Below, piece by piece: positions 56,748 through 64,000 of a stretch of 64,000 nt of DNA (within the stretch, counting starts at the first letter, position 1; every line of letters begins with the position of its first letter). Location of the stretch: positions 310,001 through 374,000 of the forward strand of contig CAVRKA010000004.1 of NCBI GenBank assembly GCA_963722175.1, read 5' to 3'. The notes beneath the pieces were generated by a model. It was not told the origin of the DNA. It saw only the letters and a program-made list of their open reading frames with translations, and ran no database searches. This DNA comes from WHSW01 sp963722175. GTDB lineage: Bacteria; Actinomycetota; Thermoleophilia; Solirubrobacterales; 70-9. A program made the translations under genes and the position numbers.

Positions 56748-59642
56748 GCGGCGGCCGAACGCGAGCTCGACCCAGGTGCCGATCCATGCCGCGGCGATTC
56801 CGGTGATCACCAGCCGCCTCACGCGGCGGTACTCGCGGGCCAGCTCGCCGCCCCATTCCTCAACCCGCAGCTCGGTACTCGCGAGCCGGCTACGCGGATA
56901 GCGCAGCAGATACCGATACGTGCCGAACCGGGGGCGCCGGCTAGGGGCGGCGGTGAAGTCGCCCCGCAGGATGCGACCGAACGCGCGGCCGCGAAGGAAG
57001 TGATGGCGGATCAACGCCGGGATCGTCGAGCAGGGGCTGCGGTGAGTGAGCTGAATTGCGGCCTCGCGGTAGGCACGGTGCCCACGCTGCCAGAGGAGGT
57101 TGTTGACCACGGTGTCCTCGCCGGCCCGCATCCGCTCGGGAAAACGGCCCACCTCGTCGACGAACTCCCGTGCGTACGAGCAGTGCGCCGGGGCGCCGGC
57201 GAGCTCGCCCGACGGCCTTCCCGGAAGGGCGCTGGAGTGGTCGAGGAAGTAGGAGGCCCAACCCGCCGGCGTGTGGTTGCCGTTGACGATCGAGCCGGTC
57301 ACCATCGGCCAGCCCCGCTCGTGGGCGCGGATCCGATGGGCGAGGCTTCCGGCCGCAATCTCGACGTGAGAGCCCGGAAACGAGACGTACTCCCCCCGAG
57401 CGATGCGCAACCCCGCGTTCCGCGCCTTCCCCGGCGGCACCCGCTCGGCGAGCTCGACCAGCGCCACCGAGTCGCCAAGGCGCTCGCGCACGACCGCCGC
57501 GGTGGCCGGGCTGCCGCTGACGACGACGATCACCTCGAACGGGAGCGGGCAATCCTGGTCGACGACCGCGCGGACCGACCGCTCGATCGTCCCCTGGTCG
57601 TCGGTCGCGATCACGATGGCCGAGAGGATCGGCGCCTCGGGGTCGAGCTCCTCGAGATCGAGGACGATGCCCGAGCGCGCCGGATCGGCGAGCACCGGGA
57701 AGCCCGCCGGGCGAGGGCGCCACCGGCGGGGTCGCCCCTCGCCGAGGATGGGGCCGGCGTAATCCCCCTGCCAGAGGCCGTCCGGGTCGACCTCCTCGTA
57801 CTTGCGCAAGCGCGCCAGCCGCCGCTCGTCGTCGGCGCCGGCGAAGTGCTGGATCCGAACCGTCGTCTTCTCCCAGAGTGCGCGCGGGATCGAGGTCGGG
57901 ACGGGAACGAGGTGGAGGGTCTCGGCCGACAGGCGTTGCCCCGGCCGCGGCGAGAACAGCCGGTAGACCCAGAGGTCGGCGCGGTCGTAGGTGCCGTCGG
58001 CGCCGACCATCCGGTGGACGCGAAACCCGTAGGCGGAGCTCGGGTCGGCATCGGTCGCGACGAACGAGCGCAGGGCCGCGGCGTCGTCGGGGTCGAGACG
58101 TTCGTCGGCGTCGAGGAACAGCGCCCACGCCGCCCCCGCGTCGACCGCCGCGTCGAGCAGGGCCTGCCGGTTGGCGGCATCGTCCCAGCCGGCGTATCCC
58201 TCCCGCCGCGGGTTGCGCAACACCCGCGCCACGAGCGGCGACGCCTCGAGGATCGCCGGCGTCTCGTCGGTGCTCCCGTCGTCGAGGGCGATCACCTGGT
58301 CGGCGAACCGGCCGGCGCACTCGAGGTAGGACGACAGCTCGCCGGCGCAGTTACGCGCCGGAAGCAGGCACACCAGCCCGCCCGTCTCGTCGGCCGAGCT
58401 CGATCCGCGGCCGGGGTGCGCCTCGGCGCCGACCGGGGCGCCGGCGAGCACCGCGGTGCCGTGGCGACGCGGTGACCAGGGCGCGAGCGGCTCCGGCGGC
58501 GGATCGAGGAGGGCGGCGTTCGGGGCCGAGCGGTGGGCGCCGGGATCGGCCTCCGCGTACCTTCGCCGCCGCAGCTCGAGACGCTCGGGCGAATCGAGGT
58601 GTCTGGCGCGGATCGTCGTCCTCATCCACGCCCGGGCGGGGATCTGGATCGGGACCGGGTTGAAGTGCAATCGACCCGGCCGGAGCTCGTGGTCGGGGTC
58701 GTGCGCGAAGAGGCGAAAGACATAGGACGGCTCCGGAACGACGAGGCCGTTCCAGTCGCGGTAGAGCTCGATCCCGTAGGCGACGCCCGGAACCGCGTCG
58801 GTCGCCAGGAACTCGCAGAGAACGAGTGCGTCATCGGAGTCGATCCGCTCGTCGGCATCGAGGAAGAGGATCCAGTCCGGCTCGAGCGCGGGCGCGGCGG
58901 CGAGGAGGCGGGCTCGATTCTCGCCGTCGTCCCACCCGGCGAAGCTCTCGCGCGGCGGGTTCCTCAGCAGCACCTCGACCAGCGGGCTGTCGCCGAGCAG
59001 CTCCGCCGTCGGGTCGGCGCTGCCGTCGTCGAGCGCGACGATCGACGCCCCGAGCGCGGCGACCGAGTCGAAATACCCCGGCAGATCGCCGGCCGCGTCG
59101 CGCGCCGGCAGCAGGCAGGCGATCGAGGGACCGCTGCCGTCGTCGAGGTGACGGGCGCGGTCGATCAGCCGCGCGACGTCCAAGTTGCCCGGGCAATCCT
59201 TGCCCGCGAACACCTCACGGTGGCCGATCACGTGCTCGCCGTCAAGCGGGATCTCCCAACGGGACGAGATCTCGGCGAGCAGCCTCGCCCCTGCCTCGTA
59301 CTGGGCCGAGGTGCGGGCGACCTCCATCGGGTCACCGCCGTCCTCGAACTCGATCCCGATCGTGAACTCGTTGACACCGTCGTCCTCGGCACCGGCGGCG
59401 ACCCGGGCCGTCGGGCGCAGCACGCGACCCGCGTGCCTGGCGGTATCCGCCTCGTCGACGAACTGCGCCACGCGGCCATCGAGCCCGACGAGGTAGTGGG
59501 CACTGACGCCGCTCTCGGGGTGCTCGAACCAGGTCGCGGCGGCCTCGAACGTGCCGGCGGTCGTGTGCACGATCACGGCTCGCGGACGCCGGCCGTCACG
59601 GCCCGGGCGGAAGTTCGGGGATTGGCGACGCTCGTATCTCAT
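56607..59642 (-). CDS. N-acetylmuramoyl-L-alanine amidase fused to three GT2 glycosyltransferase domains
   Basis: 1011 residues from ATG 59642. Residues ~20-165 are an Amidase_2/PGRP-like domain: VIVHTTAG (H26), then IGHREVFAGKDCPG (H141 and C150), the zinc ligand set. Three GT2-like domains follow: residues ~173-345 (IACLLPARD, LDDGSAD, LDADERID), ~422-600 (VCLLPARN, LDDGSTDE, LDADERLD) and ~671-900 (LSAIVIATDD, VPPGKARNAGLR). The first two are tandem homologues with the DxD metal motif; the third lacks DxD (FPGSHVE). A last hydrophobic segment near 935-955 may anchor it. The start overlaps the AlkZ-like gene as ATGA. Amidase plus transferases in one chain is unusual; acting on peptidoglycan or another envelope polymer is inferred. 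Confidence 0.8.
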   Translation of the reverse strand: MRYERRQSPNFRPGRDGRRPRAVIVHTTAGTFEAAATWFEHPESGVSAHYLVGLDGRVAQFVDEADTARHAGRVLRPTARVAAGAEDDGVNEFTIGIEFEDGGDPMEVARTSAQYEAGARLLAEISSRWEIPLDGEHVIGHREVFAGKDCPGNLDVARLIDRARHLDDGSGPSIACLLPARDAAGDLPGYFDSVAALGASIVALDDGSADPTAELLGDSPLVEVLLRNPPRESFAGWDDGENRARLLAAAPALEPDWILFLDADERIDSDDALVLCEFLATDAVPGVAYGIELYRDWNGLVVPEPSYVFRLFAHDPDHELRPGRLHFNPVPIQIPARAWMRTTIRARHLDSPERLELRRRRYAEADPGAHRSAPNAALLDPPPEPLAPWSPRRHGTAVLAGAPVGAEAHPGRGSSSADETGGLVCLLPARNCAGELSSYLECAGRFADQVIALDDGSTDETPAILEASPLVARVLRNPRREGYAGWDDAANRQALLDAAVDAGAAWALFLDADERLDPDDAAALRSFVATDADPSSAYGFRVHRMVGADGTYDRADLWVYRLFSPRPGQRLSAETLHLVPVPTSIPRALWEKTTVRIQHFAGADDERRLARLRKYEEVDPDGLWQGDYAGPILGEGRPRRWRPRPAGFPVLADPARSGIVLDLEELDPEAPILSAIVIATDDQGTIERSVRAVVDQDCPLPFEVIVVVSGSPATAAVVRERLGDSVALVELAERVPPGKARNAGLRIARGEYVSFPGSHVEIAAGSLAHRIRAHERGWPMVTGSIVNGNHTPAGWASYFLDHSSALPGRPSGELAGAPAHCSYAREFVDEVGRFPERMRAGEDTVVNNLLWQRGHRAYREAAIQLTHRSPCSTIPALIRHHFLRGRAFGRILRGDFTAAPSRRPRFGTYRYLLRYPRSRLASTELRVEEWGGELAREYRRVRRLVITGIAAAWIGTWVELAFGRRSPLREQRRDGDHRQSLRPQVVDDRGEGGDGDSVPAVVEQHDRPRLG

Positions 59643-60685
59643 GCGTGCAGTTCCGCCAGCCGCTCCGCCTCCCGCTCGAGCTCGCGCCGCTGCGCCCGAT
59701 CGAGACGCTCGAACGGGTCGAGGCCGATCTTCCCCTTCTCGAACCGCCAGCTCCCCGCCACCCGGCCGTCGATCAGGAAGGTCGGCATCGACTGCGGGGT
59801 CTTCGTGTTGAACACCTTCGCCCGGTGCTCCTCGGGCAGGACCTGGGTGCGGCGCGCGTGGGCGAGCATCGTCGCGTCCCAGACGGGCAGCAGCCGCGGC
59901 GGGGCCGGGGTCTCGGGATCGGGAAGCGCCAGGCGCGGCAGGTCGACGAGCTCCGACCCGTCCTCGGCGAGGAAGCGGCGCAGCTCGAGCGACCCGAGCG
60001 CCGTGCGGACCGGCTTCAGGCCGAGGCCCGCCCAGTCGGCGATCTCGCCCGGCGTCGCCGGGCCGAAGCCGCGCAGGTAGCCGCGTACGAGCTCGACCGT
60101 CGCCTGGGCCGCGGTCTGCTTCGAGGGCTGCCCGAGCCAGTCGGCCGCGTCGGCGAACAGGTCGGCGCGCCGGTGCTCCCACGTCCCCGAGGGAGGCACG
60201 CGCACGAGATCGAGCCAGGCGTTGATGCCGCTGATCCCAGGCGCGCCGAGGCCGACCGCCTGCTGCAGGACCTTGCGCCCGATCGGCCCCCGGGCGACCA
60301 GCCGCCGCACCCGCCTCGCGATCGCGTTCATCTCCGGCGCCGTCGCCAGCTTGCGCGTCCGCAGCCAGTCCTCCCGCCGCTGCTTCGAGGTCGCGGCCGC
60401 GAGCGTCCACCAGTCGCGCGGGGAGAGCAGGTGGATTGTCGCCCGCAGCGAGGTTCCCTGGACCACGGTGCGCCGCTCGAGCGCCCGGGTCAGCTGGTCG
60501 CGCTCGAATCCGTCGACGCGGGTCCAGAGCCCGACGTACATCGAAGGCGCGTACTGCGCCTGGATCCCGCCGACCCGCTCGAGCGCCTTCGGCAGCGACA
60601 TTCGCCGGCGTTCGAGCAGCAGCTGGCGGTCGAGCAGGGCGCGGTTGAGCTCGCGCTCGCTCAGGGTTCGCAACTCGTCCGCCAC
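59639..60685 (-). CDS. winged-helix AlkZ-like (HTH_42) DNA-repair protein
   Basis: 348 residues of the HTH_42 family, which includes the crosslink DNA glycosylases AlkZ/YcaQ. The catalytic-type motif VGGIQAQYAPSMY has Q42 and Q44 (QxQ). ATIHLLSPRDW, a winged-helix core around GLGAPGISGINAW and GFGPATPGEIADWAGL, and PVWDATMLAHARR are shared with the family. The ATG lies just before the conserved first helix; the stop overlaps the fusion gene's ATG. Its grouping with envelope genes looks accidental to repair, so the operon may be a bag of small overlapping genes rather than a pathway. Confidence 0.78.
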   Translation of the reverse strand: MADELRTLSERELNRALLDRQLLLERRRMSLPKALERVGGIQAQYAPSMYVGLWTRVDGFERDQLTRALERRTVVQGTSLRATIHLLSPRDWWTLAAATSKQRREDWLRTRKLATAPEMNAIARRVRRLVARGPIGRKVLQQAVGLGAPGISGINAWLDLVRVPPSGTWEHRRADLFADAADWLGQPSKQTAAQATVELVRGYLRGFGPATPGEIADWAGLGLKPVRTALGSLELRRFLAEDGSELVDLPRLALPDPETPAPPRLLPVWDATMLAHARRTQVLPEEHRAKVFNTKTPQSMPTFLIDGRVAGSWRFEKGKIGLDPFERLDRAQRRELEREAERLAELHA

Positions 60686-60694
60686 CCCGCGAAC

Positions 60695-61126
60695 CTATCC
60701 ATCCGCCCCCGGCCAGATGTCGCCGTCGGCGATCTCGAGCAGGTTGCCGGCCGGGTCCTTGAAGTAGAAGGAGCGCCGGCCGGCCGCCCATTCGTGGTCG
60801 TGGGTGACCTCGATCCCGGCGGCCGCGACGCGGTCCCGCCAGCCCTCGTAGTCGGACCGGCCGGCGGCGAGCAGGCAGGCATGCCCGGGCCCGCTGCTGC
60901 CGTGGTCGGCGATCGGCCCGTCCCGATCGGCGACCGTCTCGCGCTCGAACAGCAGCAACAGCGTCGGGCCGAGCCGCAGCGCGATCCCTCCGGGCCAGCG
61001 CGAGACGATCGGCAGCCCGAGGAGATCGGCGTAGAAGCTCTCGATCGCCGGGCCATCGGCGGCATCGTGATAGAGGCTCGTCTCGAGCACCGCCGCCAGC
61101 CGGGCCGCCCGCGGACCCTCGGTCAC
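60695..61126 (-). CDS. VOC (glyoxalase/bleomycin-resistance) family protein
   Basis: 143 residues from GTG 61126, which overlaps the stop of the preceding gene (GTGA). A single VOC module pair: LETSLYHDAADGPAIESFY, LLGLPIVSRW, then GPGHACLLA and RSFYFKDPAGNLLEIADG. The last, FKDPAGNLLEI, carries the usual metal-ligand glutamate; the first histidine in the same position as in glyoxalase I is at the first strand (SLYH). Substrate unknown. Part of the overlapping minus-strand operon. Confidence 0.8.
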   Translation of the reverse strand: MTEGPRAARLAAVLETSLYHDAADGPAIESFYADLLGLPIVSRWPGGIALRLGPTLLLLFERETVADRDGPIADHGSSGPGHACLLAAGRSDYEGWRDRVAAAGIEVTHDHEWAAGRRSFYFKDPAGNLLEIADGDIWPGADG

Positions 61127-61743
61127 GCGAGCGCCTCGGCGAGCGCGGCGTGGCCGTCGGCGAGCACCGGCTCTCCGTGGGAGACCAGCACCAGCTCGAC
61201 CGGCAGCTCCAGCAACGGCCGCAGGGTCTCGCGCAGACGCTCGATCGTCAGGCCGGTGCCCAGATAGCCGAGCCAGGACTCGGGGCAGAGCCGCAATCCG
61301 CCGCCCGGCGCCCCCAGCAGCCGGTCGCCGCAGACCAGCGCCCGCCGGTCCGCGATCCAGAAGCACACCTCGCCGGCCCCGCGCAGCGGCACGGCCTCGA
61401 CGCCGGCCGGAAGCCCGCCGCGCGCTCGGGATGTGGACGCCCCGTAGCGATCGACCAACCGGTCGCGGCTGCGGCGATGAAACCCGATCGTCGTCAGCGC
61501 CAGGCAGCGCTCCGCGGCCGCTGCCCGCTCGTCGGCCCACGACCAGAACGACTCCTCGGCCTCGGGCACCAGGGCGTCGATGAAGATCGCCTCCCGATCG
61601 CCCAGACAGAGCACGCTCCCGACCTCGCGCTCCCAGTCGGCCGTGCTGCCGGCGGCCGCTCCGGGCCGCCACTCGGGATGCGGCGCCGTCCACCGCCAGA
61701 GCCCGGTGGCGATCTCGAGCGGCGCGAAGCGCTCTGCGCTCAC
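61123..61743 (-). CDS. metallo-beta-lactamase-fold protein with a degenerate metal site
   Basis: 206 residues from GTG 61743 (overlap GTGA with the transglutaminase stop). The fold is suggested by VGSVLCLGDREAIFIDALVP (the usual strand before HxHxDH), VCFWIADRRALVCGDRLLG and LELPVELVLVSHGEPVL. Where active enzymes have HxHxDH, it reads GFHRRSRDRL, keeping one His and one Asp only, so catalysis of the standard type is doubtful. DRLLG and SHGEP are retained. A regulatory or binding role, or a different metal arrangement, is possible. Confidence 0.65.
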   Translation of the reverse strand: MSAERFAPLEIATGLWRWTAPHPEWRPGAAAGSTADWEREVGSVLCLGDREAIFIDALVPEAEESFWSWADERAAAAERCLALTTIGFHRRSRDRLVDRYGASTSRARGGLPAGVEAVPLRGAGEVCFWIADRRALVCGDRLLGAPGGGLRLCPESWLGYLGTGLTIERLRETLRPLLELPVELVLVSHGEPVLADGHAALAEALA

Positions 61744-63986
61744 GCCCGGGCCGGGCCCCCGGGCGGGATCGCGAGCAGGGCGCGAAGCCGGCCGGCGAGC
61801 GTGCCTCCCCTCAGGGAGCGCCGCAGCGCCCGGCGCTCGGTGGGCCCGGGTGGGGGCGCCGATCCCGGCGCGTAGCGATGGTCGCGCAGCGCTGCCGCGT
61901 AAGCGCGAATCCCCGCCCGTGCGCCCCCGGTCGCACGGCGTTCGATCGCGAGCAGCGTCGTCCCCGGCCCGATTCGCCAGCCGAGTTGGTCGACCGCGGC
62001 GCGGAACTCCGCGACCTGTGCGTCGGCCGTCGAGCCGTCGAGCCACCGGCGCCGGCGTCGCCAGGAGACGGCGGCGATCCCGACCGCGATCAGCAGCGCC
62101 AGGGCGAGGACGGACGCGGCGACCAGCGGCCAGGCTCCCGAGCCTCCGGAGCTCTGGACGGCCGGCTCGCTCGTCTCCAGCGACTGCGAGCGTCCACCAC
62201 CGGTCGCCTCGGGCGCGGTCGGGTTCGGAGCCGGGCCGCGGAAGGCGGTCGCGAACTCGCCGCCGAGGCGCTGGGATTCGGCCGGGGCTGCGCCCGGGGT
62301 CGGGTCGAAGGTGACCCAGCCGATCCCGCGGAAGTAGACCTCGACCCACGAGTGGGCGTCGAAGTCGTGGACCTCGTAGGACCCCGTCTCCGAGTTCAGC
62401 GAGCCGGGAGCGAAGCCGGAGACGATCCGGCTCGGGATTCCGAGCATCCGCAGCATCAGACCCATCGTGCCGGCGAACTGCTGGCAGTAGCCGGCGCGGT
62501 CCTCGAACAGGAACGACTGCAGCGGATAGACGTGCTCGGGCACCGTCGGCGTGTAGCCGTAATCGCGGCGCAGGTTGACCTCGATCGCGCGTACCGCGTC
62601 GTAGGGAGTCCGCGCGTCGGCCGTCCACTCCCGGGCGAGGCGGTAGGTGTCCGCGTAGGGCGAGCCGAGCAGCAGCGACTCGATCCGGTCCCGGTGGTCG
62701 CCCCACAACGGCATCGAGACCGTCGTCGCGGCCGCGGCCGGGGCCGGGATCCCGAGCAGCGTCGAGCCCGCAAAGCGCCGGCGCGACGTCGCAGGCGGCG
62801 CGTCGCGCAGCTGGTCGTGCGTCGGTTGCGGGACGTAGGACACGATCGAGTACTCCTCGCCGCGCTCGAGCGGATCGCCGATGTGGGTGAGCGTGCCGTC
62901 GTGACTGGTCAGCGTGCCGTCGAGGCCGTCAATCGTGTCGGTCAGCCCAGCGCCGATCACGACATCGCTGGTCAGCGCGCGGAGCTCGAACTGCGCGGCG
63001 ACGACCCAGCCGGGGTGCTGGAGATCGAGCTCGGCTCCGGGAATCGTTCCGCGAGCAGCCAGCTCCGCGGCCGCGTTCGACTCACCGGGAACCGGGCGCT
63101 CCCAGCGGTAGCCGTCGAACCGGTCGAGCACGCTCGCCTTCCAATAGAGCGGCGTCTCCGTCTCCACCGTCATCAGCGTCGTCCCGTCGCGCGGCCAGTC
63201 GAGCGGGCCGTAGGTGTGGTTCCACTCGAAGGTCACCGACCGCTGGGCGCCGAACCACGACCAGCTCTCGTAGTCCCACCAGGCCGCGCCGTTGAGCTTG
63301 GCGACGACCGGCAGGGCGAGGACGCCGGCGGCGAGCGTGACCGCGACGGCGGGGGCGCGGCGCCCCGGGCCGAGGCCGGGGACCCAGAGCCAGGCGACCG
63401 ACAGCAGCAGCAGCACGATTCCCCAGAACGCCTCGGCTCCCGGATTGTCGAGCGTCGCCCCGACGCCGTAGGCGATCAGCAGCACGCCGAGGGCGGCGAC
63501 CCGCAGTCGCGCGCGCCTGGCCGCGGGCCAGAACGCGAGCGCCGCCGCGACCGCGACCAAGGCCGGAGCGCCCAGGACCAGCGTGAGGCGGACCCACGGG
63601 TCGGTGCCGGCGTAGGGAAGCTGCGCCTCCTCGATCCCGCCCATCCCGCCGCGGAGCTGGTGGCGCAGCTCGCCCCACTCGCCCGGCGCCATCAGGTGCA
63701 GTGGCAGCCCGGCGGCGTGCAGCGCCCCGACCGCGCCGGCAACCGAGACCGCCAGCGCCAGCAGGACGCGCAAGCGGCGCGAGCGCAGGAACGAGAGCGC
63801 CCACAGAATCACCGCCACCAGGCAGACGACGGCGAGCGCGGCCGCCAGGCGCCCGGCGGACGAGGGCTCAACGAGCCGCGCCCACTGCGCCATGCAGAGG
63901 AAGGCGAGCGCGATGAACAACGGCAGCTCGATCGCCAGCAGTGGACGCGCGGCCTGGTTGGGGGCAGAGGTCGTCGCGCCGGGCAA
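61740..63986 (-). CDS. TgpA-like membrane transglutaminase
   Basis: At least 748 residues. Five or six hydrophobic helices fill residues 15-215, followed by an exported region with the transglutaminase-like core: RAGYCQQFAG (Cys near 500), FDAHSWVEVYF (His near 545) and WVTFDPTPG (Asp near 560), then a helix near 650-670 and a basic cytoplasmic tail. This is the TgpA/DUF3488 arrangement. TgpA genes normally follow MoxR and DUF58 genes, which would lie beyond the window edge. The start TTG 63986 is close to the edge and the frame stays open beyond it, so the true start may be outside. First gene of a five-gene overlapping operon inside this window. Confidence 0.85.
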   Translation of the reverse strand: MPGATTSAPNQAARPLLAIELPLFIALAFLCMAQWARLVEPSSAGRLAAALAVVCLVAVILWALSFLRSRRLRVLLALAVSVAGAVGALHAAGLPLHLMAPGEWGELRHQLRGGMGGIEEAQLPYAGTDPWVRLTLVLGAPALVAVAAALAFWPAARRARLRVAALGVLLIAYGVGATLDNPGAEAFWGIVLLLLSVAWLWVPGLGPGRRAPAVAVTLAAGVLALPVVAKLNGAAWWDYESWSWFGAQRSVTFEWNHTYGPLDWPRDGTTLMTVETETPLYWKASVLDRFDGYRWERPVPGESNAAAELAARGTIPGAELDLQHPGWVVAAQFELRALTSDVVIGAGLTDTIDGLDGTLTSHDGTLTHIGDPLERGEEYSIVSYVPQPTHDQLRDAPPATSRRRFAGSTLLGIPAPAAAATTVSMPLWGDHRDRIESLLLGSPYADTYRLAREWTADARTPYDAVRAIEVNLRRDYGYTPTVPEHVYPLQSFLFEDRAGYCQQFAGTMGLMLRMLGIPSRIVSGFAPGSLNSETGSYEVHDFDAHSWVEVYFRGIGWVTFDPTPGAAPAESQRLGGEFATAFRGPAPNPTAPEATGGGRSQSLETSEPAVQSSGGSGAWPLVAASVLALALLIAVGIAAVSWRRRRRWLDGSTADAQVAEFRAAVDQLGWRIGPGTTLLAIERRATGGARAGIRAYAAALRDHRYAPGSAPPPGPTERRALRRSLRGGTLAGRLRALLAIPPGGPARA

Positions 63987-64000
63987 CCACGCTCGCCGGG

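Noticed and set aside
56607..60791. A single 1394-residue protein including the AlkZ-like region
   Set aside because: The part above 59642 is in the wrong frame relative to the well-supported AlkZ-like gene and has no domain; the ATG at 59642 in an ATGA overlap starts the real protein.

Overview
The window is G+C-rich DNA (roughly two thirds or more by eye), densely packed with genes on both strands, and reads like a chromosome segment of an actinobacterium, most likely of the class Thermoleophilia (Solirubrobacterales). Reasons: many genes lack a Shine-Dalgarno and instead have a TANNNT box 6-10 bases before the start codon (leaderless style); several SnoaL-like proteins begin MSxENVE; there is a secreted protein whose N-terminus carries the 'VFIALGGTAYA' type leader; and there are many secreted RTX, PD40-propeller, collagen-like and Asp-box proteins. 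The taxon is an inference from gene style, not from a marker gene.

Positions 1-13.9 kb form a lipoate-dependent oxidation block on the plus strand: dihydrolipoyl dehydrogenase (lpdA), a first E1alpha/E1beta/E2 set (pyruvate-type), then, behind a strong sigma70-like promoter and a leader with two look-alike hairpins, a second E1alpha/E1beta/E2 set coupled by ATGA overlaps to a leucine-type dehydrogenase, followed by lipB and lipA. The second set is probably a branched-chain 2-oxoacid (or acetoin-type) dehydrogenase; lipB/lipA make the lipoyl cofactor both complexes need and LpdA supplies E3.

13.9-25.9 kb is a mixed metabolic stretch: a decayed DUF3291-type gene, a secreted glycoside hydrolase, a rhomboid homologue lacking catalytic residues, enoyl-CoA hydratase, a duplicated pair of GFA-family genes around a SnoaL gene, a sulfatase, a P450, secreted proteins and an acyl-CoA dehydrogenase.

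25.9-36 kb is accessory. Two tRNA-Ala genes (UGC at 27.3 kb, CGC at 32.1 kb) each have extra copies of their own 3' half downstream, delimiting small cassettes. One 570-bp cassette carries a PD-(D/E)XK homing-endonuclease-like gene whose reading frame runs into the tRNA; another carries a VOC protein; the third (2.8 kb) carries a transposase remnant, a collagen-like protein and a flavin monooxygenase. Glutamate dehydrogenase, a frameshifted acidic repeat protein and a GAF-GGDEF diguanylate cyclase lie between them.

36-54.6 kb is rich in exported proteins (two RTX proteins, PD40 propeller, subtilisin, TAP-type hydrolase, Asp-box protein, PPC-like protein), with a class IV aminotransferase/sulfotransferase pair, an orphan PilT ATPase and a pair of polytopic membrane proteins. 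54.7-64 kb holds a sulfotransferase, a Tat-type small protein, a polysaccharide deacetylase probably started at CTG, and a tightly overlapping minus-strand operon: TgpA-like transglutaminase, a degenerate metallo-beta-lactamase-fold protein, a VOC protein, an AlkZ-like protein and a 1011-residue fusion of an amidase with three GT2 glycosyltransferase domains.
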